Assembly: GCF_000008765.1 (NCBI RefSeq)
Contig: NC_003030.1
Location: forward strand, 264,001-328,000
Length of the DNA: 64,000 bases
Reading direction: 5' to 3'
Source of the DNA: Clostridium acetobutylicum ATCC 824
GTDB taxonomy: Bacteria > Bacillota > Clostridia > Clostridiales > Clostridiaceae
In this document: positions 17,975-26,062 of the stretch, piece after piece
How positions within the stretch are numbered: the stretch's first letter is position 1
Layout: each line of letters begins with the position of its first letter
Made by a program: the position numbers and the translations under genes
Notes under the pieces: model-generated
Databases searched by the model: none
What the model was told of the DNA's origin: nothing
What the model saw: only the letters and a program-made list of their open reading frames with translations

Positions 17975-18346
17975 CAGGGATTATATCATATTCAACATAA
18001 GGGTTTTCATCCATTAGATGTTTATACTGAAACAAAGTCTGTCATAGCATTTGGTAAGCAATTCTTAGCAAGTTTATTTCAATCAACTACAAATGTACCC
18101 TATACATTTGTTAAAAATAAGTTAGTTGAACTGTTGGATAATATTTCTATTCAACTTTCTTTTTATATTGAATCAAAGGGGTATAAGGCAATTCCTATTC
18201 CATCAGATGAACCTTATGAATATTGGGATTCACAAAATAGACATGGTAGAGCAATATTATCGCTAAAACACTTGGCTCAATTATCTGGACTTGGATTTAT
18301 TGACAAAAATACTTTACTAAAAGAGAGAGGCTGCTTTAAGCCCTGA
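17975..18346 (+). pseudogene. Truncated Fe-S oxidoreductase (epoxyqueuosine reductase-like)
   Basis: A frame open from 17975 without a start codon includes KGFHPLDVYTETKSVIAFGK near 17999-18058, then YKAIPIPSDEPYEYWD and LSLKHLAQLSGLGFIDKNTLL near 18262-18324. These are characteristic of the QueG-related reductase family, in which the GLG-IGKNTLL segment precedes two 4Fe-4S cysteine clusters. The frame ends right after that segment, so all cluster cysteines are lost. The N terminus is also missing. It is a decayed gene; a TTG at 18134 inside it is not a convincing start. Confidence 0.65.
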
Positions 18347-18366
18347 ATATAATGGGCTTCGCCCAA
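18346..18366 (-). terminator. Terminator of the HTH/ligand-binding regulator gene
   Basis: Read on the minus strand, TGGGC-GAA-GCCCA (18353-18365) is followed by TTATATT. It lies just past the stop codon of the regulator at 18379. Confidence 0.6.
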
Positions 18367-18378
18367 ACCTCCAGTGGT

Positions 18379-19338
18379 TTACATTTCTGCGATGGTGGTT
18401 CCGGTTTGGGTTAGGTCGTAGCCACCTATTCCCATTAGTTCTGATTTAAAGGTTTCGGATTGGAGAATATCTATGATTGCTTTAAAGGGTGGCTTTTCTA
18501 TATCATCTTTTCTTATAACTAAATCGTATCTTTCTCTTTGAATTGGTATAAAATCTATGTTAGCTACTTGAAGTCCAGTTTTTTCATTTCCAATACCTAT
18601 ATCGGCACCATTTCTAGAAATTATACTTGCAATAGCTAGATGAGAGAGACTTTCGCGTGAATAGCCATTTATTTTGTTTCCATCAATATTTAGTAAACGT
18701 AGATGTTCATCTAGAAGTATTCTTGTTCCACAGCCCCGTTCTCTGTTAACCATTGTGAGATCATCTCTTCTAAAATCCTCCCAACCAGTTATGTTTTTGG
18801 GATTCCCTTTTGCTACATAAAAACCCATTGTTCTAAAAGCCAAATTTATTATTATGGTATGAATACCTGGAACTAACCTTCGCACATAGGGAATATTGTA
18901 ATCTCCAGAATCGCCATCCCATAAATGAGCAGTAGCAATTTGTATTTTACCAAAATATAAACCTAGAAGTCCGCTGTAACTTCCAACATAGGAACGTAGA
19001 GCAGTAGTGCCAGAAGGATGAATTTGAAGATATCGAGATAGTATATCCAAAAGTATATCTTGGCCACAAATAATAAAGCTACCATTTGGTATGTTGCCAT
19101 TTGATTGTAGGAAATTCTCATTGATATTTTTTCGTGTATTTTGGAGTGAGTTTGGGGCTTTTTTTGTATTTGTTTTACACTTATGTTTATATAGTTCAAC
19201 GTCTTTTGAATCTATACGTATCTTTTTTCCAACCCTATAGCAATTTAAATCTCCGCGTTTTATCAATTCATAAACTGTATTTTTAGATATCCTAAGAATT
19301 TTTGCTACATCTAGAGGAGTTAAAGTTTTATTTTCCAA
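18379..19338 (-). CDS. Transcriptional regulator: excisionase-type HTH plus periplasmic-binding-like effector domain
   Basis: Protein of 319 aa. Residues about 6-55 form an excisionase/MerR-like HTH (LTPLDVAKILRISKNTVYELIKRGDLNCYRVGKKIRI). The C-terminal domain, from about 85, is a substrate-binding-protein-like fold (PBP_like, as in molybdate/LysR-type effector domains) with the conserved GCGTRILLDEHL motif. Such proteins sense small ligands, molybdate having been proposed. TTG at 19338 has GGAAG nine nt upstream; TTG at 19347 abuts the site. It is divergent from nifH, so control of nif by molybdate or another anion is a reasonable inference, not shown. The first base of the protein is therefore uncertain by 9 nt. 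Confidence 0.8.
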   Translation of the reverse strand: MENKTLTPLDVAKILRISKNTVYELIKRGDLNCYRVGKKIRIDSKDVELYKHKCKTNTKKAPNSLQNTRKNINENFLQSNGNIPNGSFIICGQDILLDILSRYLQIHPSGTTALRSYVGSYSGLLGLYFGKIQIATAHLWDGDSGDYNIPYVRRLVPGIHTIIINLAFRTMGFYVAKGNPKNITGWEDFRRDDLTMVNRERGCGTRILLDEHLRLLNIDGNKINGYSRESLSHLAIASIISRNGADIGIGNEKTGLQVANIDFIPIQRERYDLVIRKDDIEKPPFKAIIDILQSETFKSELMGIGGYDLTQTGTTIAEM

Positions 19339-19791
19339 TAGTATCAACTTCCTTCTAAATTAAATGTGGGTTTCATGATAAATTATCAATATAAATAATA
19401 TTTTAATACAATTATGTTAAAAATTCAATTAAATATTAATTAAGTGGCAATTGTCAGTAGTAAAAAGTATATATAAAAATTTCAAAATTGGTTTACATAA
19501 TGCAAAAAGTTTTTTTACTTGGAGTTGTTAGCAAATAACTTTTATAGTTCAAAACATTTTAATAGAGGGTTACATTAAAAAAGAAAGTACTAAACAGGTT
19601 AAAACTAAACAGAAAATATCAATACGGTAAATACTTGTCTACTCAAAATAATATTTAAATAAACAAGAATGACCAAAATGGTAAAAAAGATTTGAAATTA
19701 TTTTGCATTGAAATCGTTAATATAAAAATTTATAATAAATTAATTTGATAAAAATAGCTAAAATATATTAATAAATTAATAAAAAATGCCG

Positions 19792-19820
19792 TTGACACTT
19801 GATAATTTCTGATATAGTAT
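19792..19820 (+). promoter_or_regulatory. Likely promoter of the nif operon
   Basis: TTGACA at 19792-19797 with either TAGTAT at 19815-19820 (17-nt spacer) or TATAGT at 19813-19818 (15 nt). No sigma-54 -24/-12 motif (GG-N10-GC) is visible. It sits in a 553-nt AT-rich divergent region (19339-19891) with no gene and several ATTAAT-type repeats. Confidence 0.6.
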
Positions 19821-19829
19821 TTAGATAAA

Positions 19830-19851
19830 CCAATAAATTAATTATTATTGG
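19830..19851. promoter_or_regulatory. Candidate operator in the nifH leader
   Basis: CCAATAA and TTATTGG are perfect 7-bp arms around ATTAATTA, about 10 nt after the -10 element, at the expected transcription start. The position suits a repressor site or a 5' mRNA structure. Confidence 0.4.
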
Positions 19852-19879
19852 AATTTATTCAATAAAATTACACTTGTGA

Positions 19880-20710
<831 letters not shown>

Positions 20711-20744
20711 TTTTTTATGAGAGAGAATGCTTTGAAAAATCAAG

Positions 20745-20787
20745 AAGCATATATCCTATGGTTTTAAGGTGCACAGGAGATATGCTT
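20745..20787 (+). other. Strong stem-loop between nifH and nifI1
   Basis: AAGCATATATCCT at 20745-20757 pairs with AGGAGATATGCTT at 20775-20787 (12 of 13), loop 17 nt. No T-run follows, so it is not a standard terminator. It may stabilise the 3' end of a processed nifH mRNA or attenuate downstream genes, giving excess Fe protein. Confidence 0.6.
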
Positions 20788-20795
20788 GCAAGGTA

Positions 20796-20815
20796 TTTGA
20801 ATGTTATTATTCAAA
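20796..20815 (+). other. Second stem-loop before nifI1
   Basis: TTTGAAT and ATTCAAA form a perfect 7-bp stem with a 6-nt loop, 9 nt after the larger stem-loop and just upstream of the nifI1 ribosome-binding site. Confidence 0.45.
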
Positions 20816-20853
20816 CCACTACATTTTAACATGGAATAGGAGTTGGTTCAATA

Positions 20854-21180
20854 GTGTTAATGATAAAGGCAATTCTAAGACCGCAGAAGGTTACTAACGT
20901 TTTATCAGAATTAAGTGATGCTGGCTTTCCGGCAGTAACCAAATTTAGTGTAGTAGGAAGAGGAAAACAAAGGGGAGTTAAAGTAGGTGACATCTATTAT
21001 GATGAAATACCTAAGGAAATGTTACTGATAGTTGTAAATGATGAGGATAAGGATGATGTTGTAAATATAATTGCAAAAAATGCCAAAACAGGTGAAAAAG
21101 GAGCTTTTGGTGATGGAAAAATATTTATAGTTCCAGTAGAACAAGCCTATACAATAAGTTCTGGAAAAGCTGGTTTATAG
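20854..21180 (+). CDS. nifI1: Nitrogenase regulatory PII-like protein NifI1
   Basis: PII-family protein of 108 aa. NifI1 with NifI2 binds the MoFe protein and switches nitrogenase off in response to ammonium, relieved by 2-oxoglutarate. It has the PII core MIKAILRPQKVTNVLSELSD, a T-loop region GRGKQRGVKVGDIYYDEIPK and the C-terminal GEKGAFGDGKIFIVPVE signature of ligand binding. GTG at 20854 is preferred because AGGAG lies 11 nt upstream; ATG at 20860 is too far. It lies between nifH and nifD as in archaea and other Firmicutes. It ends 11 nt before nifI2. Confidence 0.95.
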   Translation: MLMIKAILRPQKVTNVLSELSDAGFPAVTKFSVVGRGKQRGVKVGDIYYDEIPKEMLLIVVNDEDKDDVVNIIAKNAKTGEKGAFGDGKIFIVPVEQAYTISSGKAGL

Positions 21181-21191
21181 GAGGCGTAATA

Positions 21192-21569
21192 ATGAAAGAA
21201 ATAATGGCGATTATTAGAATGAATATGGTTGAGAAGACAAAAGAAGCGCTCCTTAAAGGTGGAAATCCAGCTATAACTTGTTTAAAGGTTCTTGGACGTG
21301 GAAGACAAAAAGTTGATTTTTCTATGATTGAAGACTATATACCTAATTTAATGGATCAAAAGATGGCAGAGGAGTTATCCGAAATTCATAGGTTAATTTC
21401 AAAGAGGCTTATTATTATTTTAGCAAAAGATGAGGATGTGAAAGAGATTGTGGATGAAATTATTGAAGTAAATAGAACTGGTAATCCAGGAGATGGAAAG
21501 ATATTTGTTATAAATATAGCTGATGCTATGAGGATAAGAACAGAAGAGACTGGAGATATGGCTATTTAA
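21192..21569 (+). CDS. nifI2: Nitrogenase regulatory PII-like protein NifI2
   Basis: PII-family protein of 125 aa, partner of NifI1. It begins KEIMAIIRMNMVEKTKEALL and keeps GRGRQKVDFSMIEDYIP and the C-terminal GNPGDGKIFVINI ligand loop. A longer T-loop than in NifI1 is visible (LMDQKMAEELSEIHRLISKR). ATG at 21192 follows GGAGGC. The pair gives post-translational control of nitrogenase without nifA-type regulators, none of which occur here. Confidence 0.95.
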   Translation: MKEIMAIIRMNMVEKTKEALLKGGNPAITCLKVLGRGRQKVDFSMIEDYIPNLMDQKMAEELSEIHRLISKRLIIILAKDEDVKEIVDEIIEVNRTGNPGDGKIFVINIADAMRIRTEETGDMAI

Positions 21570-21590
21570 TTTTATGAAAGGATTGGTTTT

Positions 21591-23186
21591 ATGAAGAATA
21601 TACCTGAAAAGATTTTTGAAAAATATCCTGCTAAGACCTTCAAAAATAGAAAACAGCATATGGTTATAAAAACTAAGGATAATTTAAATCCAGTTATACA
21701 GGCCAATGTTAGAACAATACCTGGAATAATAACCAATAGGGGCTGCTGTTATGCAGGCTGCAAGGGTGTTGTAATGGGACCTATAAAAGACATGATTCAT
21801 ATTACCCATGGACCTATAGGTTGCTCTTATTATACCTGGGGTGTTAGAAGGAATAAGGCAAAAGCAGAAGATGGGGGACAAAATTTTATAGAATATGTAT
21901 TTTCAACTGATATGCAGGAGAGAGATATAGTATTTGGAGGTGAGGGAAAGCTAAGGAAGGCTATTAAAGAAGCTGTTGAAATCTTTCATCCTAAGGCTAT
22001 TGGAATTTATGCAACTTGTCCTGTTGGATTAATAGGCGATGATATAAATGCTGTAGCAAGAGAGTCAACTGAAAAATATGGTATACAGGTAATTGCTTTT
22101 AGCTGTGAAGGCTATAAAGGAGTAAGTCAATCAGCAGGACACCATATAGCAAATAATAATATTCTTGATACTGTCATTGGAACAGGTGATTGGAAGCATA
22201 AAAAGTATTCTGTAAATATACTAGGTGAGTATAATATAGGCGGAGATGCTTGGGAGATAGAAAGAATACTTAAAAAAATAGGCTATACCGTTGTGGGAAG
22301 ACTTAGTGGAGATGGTTCCTACGAGAGAGTTAAGAATGCCGATACAGCGGATTTAAACTTAGTACAGTGTCATAGGTCAATAAACTACATTGCAGAGATG
22401 ATGTATACAAAGTATGGGATACCTTGGATAAAGACAAATTTTATAGGTGTAACATCAACAATACAAACGCTTCGAGATATGGCTAAGGTTTTTGATGATC
22501 CTTATATTTATAAAAAGACTGAGGAAGTTATTAGCGAGGAACTTTCAAATATTGAGGGTGAAATGGCTTATTTTAAAGAAAGGCTAGAAGGAAAAACTGC
22601 ATGTTTATTTGTTGGAGGTTCAAGGGCACATCACTATCAAATGCTGCTTAAGGACTATGGGGTAAAAACAGTACTTGCAGGATATGAATTTGGACACAGA
22701 GATGATTATGAGGGAAGAGAAGTTATACCTACTATTAAGGCTGATGCCGATAGCAAAAATATACCTGAGCTTCACGTTGAAAAGGACCCTAAAAAGTATC
22801 GTATCATAATTCCAGAAGATAGATATGAGGTATTAAAGCAAGAGATTCCACTTGAGTACTATGGAGGAATGTTTAAGGATATGGAAGAAGGCGCTGTAGC
22901 AGTAGATGATTTAAATCATCATGAAACGGAGCAATTTATAAAATTACTAAAACCAGATATGTTCTTCTCTGGTGTAAAAGATAAATATGTAATACAAAAG
23001 ATGGGCATCCTTTCAAAACAATTACATTCTTATGATTATACAGGGCCATATGCTGGGTTTAAGGGTGCAGTTGTATTTGGGAAAGAGTTGGTTGCAGGTG
23101 CATTTACTCCGGCTTGGAATTATGCTATTCCGCCGTGGAAGAAAGAGCCTATGCTTGAGGGAAAAGTAGTAGGGGGTGAGGAGTAA
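21591..23186 (+). CDS. nifD: Nitrogenase molybdenum-iron protein alpha chain NifD
   Basis: Protein of 531 aa, about 40-50 residues longer than the Azotobacter chain owing to the clostridial insertion near 370-420. P-cluster ligands are Cys52 (NRGCCYAG), Cys78 (GPIGCSYYTWG) and Cys143 (YATCPVG). FeMo-cofactor ligands are Cys260 (LVQCHRS) and His479 (LHSYDYTG). Active-site Gln180 and His184 (VSQSAGHHIAN) are kept. The position next to His479 is Tyr481 where Azotobacter has Trp444. ATG follows AAAGGATT. The stop overlaps nifK by one base. Confidence 0.97.
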   Translation: MKNIPEKIFEKYPAKTFKNRKQHMVIKTKDNLNPVIQANVRTIPGIITNRGCCYAGCKGVVMGPIKDMIHITHGPIGCSYYTWGVRRNKAKAEDGGQNFIEYVFSTDMQERDIVFGGEGKLRKAIKEAVEIFHPKAIGIYATCPVGLIGDDINAVARESTEKYGIQVIAFSCEGYKGVSQSAGHHIANNNILDTVIGTGDWKHKKYSVNILGEYNIGGDAWEIERILKKIGYTVVGRLSGDGSYERVKNADTADLNLVQCHRSINYIAEMMYTKYGIPWIKTNFIGVTSTIQTLRDMAKVFDDPYIYKKTEEVISEELSNIEGEMAYFKERLEGKTACLFVGGSRAHHYQMLLKDYGVKTVLAGYEFGHRDDYEGREVIPTIKADADSKNIPELHVEKDPKKYRIIIPEDRYEVLKQEIPLEYYGGMFKDMEEGAVAVDDLNHHETEQFIKLLKPDMFFSGVKDKYVIQKMGILSKQLHSYDYTGPYAGFKGAVVFGKELVAGAFTPAWNYAIPPWKKEPMLEGKVVGGEE

Positions 23187-24550
23187 TGTTAGATGAAACA
23201 CCTAAGGAGATATATGAAAGAAAAGCTTTAAGAATAAATCCAGCCAGAACATGTCAGCCAATAGGAGCCATGTATGCAGCACTCGGCATACATAACTGCC
23301 TACCACACAGTCATGGTTCTCAGGGTTGTTGCTCATACCATAGAATGCAATTAACAAGACATTTCAAAGATCCTATCATGGCATCTACCAGTTCTTTTAA
23401 TGAAGGAGCTAGTGTTTTTGGAGGAAGAGCTAACTTCAATACGGCAATAAAAAATATATTTTCAATATACAATCCTGATATTGTAGCAGTTCACACAACA
23501 TGCCTTTCAGAAACTCTCGGCGATGACCTAGTGAGTTATATTGCTGATTCAGAAGTTCCAGAAGGAAAAATAGTAATCCATGCAAATACTCCAAGCTATG
23601 TTGGATCACATATAACTGGATTTTCCAGTATGGTTAAGGCTATGGTAACTTATCTTTCCGAAAATACAAAAAACAAAAATGGAAAAGTAAATGTTCTGCC
23701 AGGCTTTGTGGGCCCTGCGGATATGAGAGAATTAAAGAAAATATTTAAGTGTATGAAGGTTCCATTTATAATGATGCCAGATACTAGTGGTGTAGTGGAT
23801 TCGCCTATGACTGGCGAGTATAAGATGTATCCTAAGGGTGGAACTACAATTGATGAATTAAGAGATGCCGGTAATTCAGATTATACATTTGCTTTAGGAA
23901 GTTTAGCGTCAGAAGCGGCAGCTATAGAACTAGAGAAGAAATGTAAAGTGCCTTTTAGCGTGTTAAATACACCTATAGGAATAGATGCTACTGATAGATT
24001 TATAATGGAATTGTCTAAAATAACAGGCAAGAAAGTACCTTATGAAATAGAAGAGGAAAGAGGACAACTTGTTGATTTGATGCTTGATAGTTATCAATAT
24101 TTTCATGGTAAAAAGGTTGCAATTTCAGGGGATCCGGATACAGTTATAGCATTAACTGAATTTGTTATTTCACTGGGTATGAATCCTAAGTATGTTATAA
24201 CAGGTACAAAAGGAGAAAAATTTGAAAAGACAATAAATAAAATGTTGGAGGATAACGGAATTGAAGGTTCGAAAGTGAAGAGCTTCTCAGATTTATTTGA
24301 ACTTCATCAATGGATAAAAAATGAACCTGTAGATTTAGTTATAGGTAATTCACATATGAAATTTATAGCTAGGGCAGAAGATATTCCATTAGTTAGATTT
24401 GGATTTCCCGTAATGGATAGATACGGACATTCTTATATTCCTAAGGTTGGCTACAAAGGGGCAATGAATCTGCTTACAAGTATGTGTGACGCTATACTTG
24501 AAAGAATGGACAGAGACAGTGCTGAGGAAGATTATGAATTAGTTAGATAA
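23186..24550 (+). CDS. nifK: Nitrogenase molybdenum-iron protein beta chain NifK
   Basis: Protein of 454 aa. P-cluster ligands are Cys23 (ARTCQPIGA), Cys48 (GSQGCCSYH) and Cys106 (HTTCLSET). It is shorter than Azotobacter NifK because the N-terminal extension is missing, as in C. pasteurianum. It forms the alpha2-beta2 MoFe protein with NifD. The ATG overlaps the nifD stop (TAATG), giving coupled 1:1 translation. A stem-loop follows at 24572. Confidence 0.97.
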   Translation: MLDETPKEIYERKALRINPARTCQPIGAMYAALGIHNCLPHSHGSQGCCSYHRMQLTRHFKDPIMASTSSFNEGASVFGGRANFNTAIKNIFSIYNPDIVAVHTTCLSETLGDDLVSYIADSEVPEGKIVIHANTPSYVGSHITGFSSMVKAMVTYLSENTKNKNGKVNVLPGFVGPADMRELKKIFKCMKVPFIMMPDTSGVVDSPMTGEYKMYPKGGTTIDELRDAGNSDYTFALGSLASEAAAIELEKKCKVPFSVLNTPIGIDATDRFIMELSKITGKKVPYEIEEERGQLVDLMLDSYQYFHGKKVAISGDPDTVIALTEFVISLGMNPKYVITGTKGEKFEKTINKMLEDNGIEGSKVKSFSDLFELHQWIKNEPVDLVIGNSHMKFIARAEDIPLVRFGFPVMDRYGHSYIPKVGYKGAMNLLTSMCDAILERMDRDSAEEDYELVR

Positions 24551-24571
24551 TAGTCTCTTTATTTAAATATG

Positions 24572-24611
24572 AGGGAAATCAGCTGTTTATAGATATTAAA
24601 GCTGATTTCTC
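24572..24611 (+). other. Stem-loop between nifK and nifE
   Basis: AGGGAAATCAGCT at 24572-24584 pairs with AGCTGATTTCTCT around 15 nt, 13 bp with one G-T pair. The following bases ATAATTAG contain no T-run. It divides structural (HDK) from assembly (ENBV) genes and may lower expression of the latter by attenuation or mRNA processing. Confidence 0.6.
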
Positions 24612-24646
24612 TATAATTAGAGGTTTCAATTTGGAGGTGAGCATTC

Positions 24647-26047
24647 ATGGAGAAAAAGGAAGAGTATTTATATGAATCAAAAGCGACAGCTAATATGAAG
24701 CTTAAAGATAGTTTAAATCCGCAGGAAATAATTGAGGAGAGAAAAGGTTTTGTATGCTATAATTCTCAAAATAAATCAGGAACCTTAAGATGTGATGAAA
24801 ACAGTGTTTCTGGTGCCGTAAGTCAAAGAGCCTGTGTTTATTGTGGAGCAAGAGTTGTATTAAATCCTATAACAGATGCTTTTCATCTTATTCATGGTCC
24901 TATAGGTTGTGCTAGCTATACCTGGGACTTAAGAGGAAGCCTATCAAGTGAATCGGAGCTTTTTAGAAATAGTTTTTCTACTGATTTAAGGGAAACAGAT
25001 GTTATATTTGGGGGAGAAAAAAAACTGAGGGCAGCTATTGATGAGATTTTTATCAAATTTCATCCAAAATTAATTTTTATATATGCAACCTGTATTGTTG
25101 GAGTAATAGGTGATGATATAGATGCAGTATGTCGTGAGGCAGAAATAAAATACCCTATGATGAGAGTTATAGCTGTTAAATCTCCTGGATTTTCTGGAAA
25201 TAAGGCAATGGGATATAGAGCTGCTTGTAATGCAATTTTGAAGCTTATAGGAGATAGAAAAAGCGATAAGAAGGTTAAAGGAGTAAATTACTTAGGAGAT
25301 TTCAATTTAGCGGGAGAAGCTTGGGTTATTCAGAGTTATCTAAAAAAAATTGGAGTGCCAGTAGTTGCCAAAATAACAGGTGATGGTAAGTATGAAGAAC
25401 TTCTTAAAGCGCCAGAGGCAAGTCTTAATATTGTTCAATGTGCAGGATCTATGGAGTATTTAGCAAAAAAAATGCAGGAGCTTTATGGTATACCTTATAT
25501 AAGAATTAGTTTTTTAGGAGTAGAGGATACAGAGAACTCACTTCTACAAATAGCCCATATTTTAGGTGGAGAAGATATAGTAGAAAAAACTGAAAAATTT
25601 ATTCAGGAAGAAGAGGATAAAGTCAAAGATAAAATCGATTTTTATAGAAAAAGGCTGGAAGGTAAAAAAGCTGCAATATACGTTGGTGGGGGGTATAAGG
25701 CTATATCTCTTATAAAGCAATTTAAAAGTTTAGGAATTGAAACTGTTATGGTTGGAACACAAACAGGAAAACCAAGGGACTATGAAATAATTAAGGAAAT
25801 AACAAATAGAGGAACCGTAATACTTGATGATGCAAATCCTTCAGAGTTAGAAAGATTTATGCTTGAAAAGGGTGCAGATATATTGGTTGGAGGAGTTAAA
25901 GAAAGACCTTTGGCATATAAGCTAGGTGTTGCGTTTTGTGATCATAATCATGAAAGAAAACACATACTGTCAGGATTTATAGGCGCTCTTAACTTTGCAG
26001 AAGAAATAGATTTAACTGTAAATAGTCCAGTATGGAAATATGTTTAG
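24647..26047 (+). CDS. nifE: FeMo-cofactor scaffold protein NifE
   Basis: Protein of 466 aa homologous to NifD. Cluster ligands corresponding to the MoFe protein are Cys63, Cys88 (GPIGCASYTWD) and Cys149 (YATCIVG), and the cofactor-position Cys265 (NIVQCAGSM) is kept. With NifN it forms the scaffold on which the NifB cofactor is matured with Mo and homocitrate. ATG follows TTGGAGGTGAG. It ends 15 nt before nifN-B. Confidence 0.95.
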   Translation: MEKKEEYLYESKATANMKLKDSLNPQEIIEERKGFVCYNSQNKSGTLRCDENSVSGAVSQRACVYCGARVVLNPITDAFHLIHGPIGCASYTWDLRGSLSSESELFRNSFSTDLRETDVIFGGEKKLRAAIDEIFIKFHPKLIFIYATCIVGVIGDDIDAVCREAEIKYPMMRVIAVKSPGFSGNKAMGYRAACNAILKLIGDRKSDKKVKGVNYLGDFNLAGEAWVIQSYLKKIGVPVVAKITGDGKYEELLKAPEASLNIVQCAGSMEYLAKKMQELYGIPYIRISFLGVEDTENSLLQIAHILGGEDIVEKTEKFIQEEEDKVKDKIDFYRKRLEGKKAAIYVGGGYKAISLIKQFKSLGIETVMVGTQTGKPRDYEIIKEITNRGTVILDDANPSELERFMLEKGADILVGGVKERPLAYKLGVAFCDHNHERKHILSGFIGALNFAEEIDLTVNSPVWKYV

Positions 26048-26062
26048 AAGGGAAGGAGTATT

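Noticed and set aside
22944..23120. Apparent loss of the FeMo-cofactor histidine in NifD (GPYAGF against GPYHGF)
   Set aside because: The cofactor ligand is the histidine of the preceding LHSYDY segment (His479), which is conserved; the later position is a different residue and Ala there is usual for clostridial NifD.
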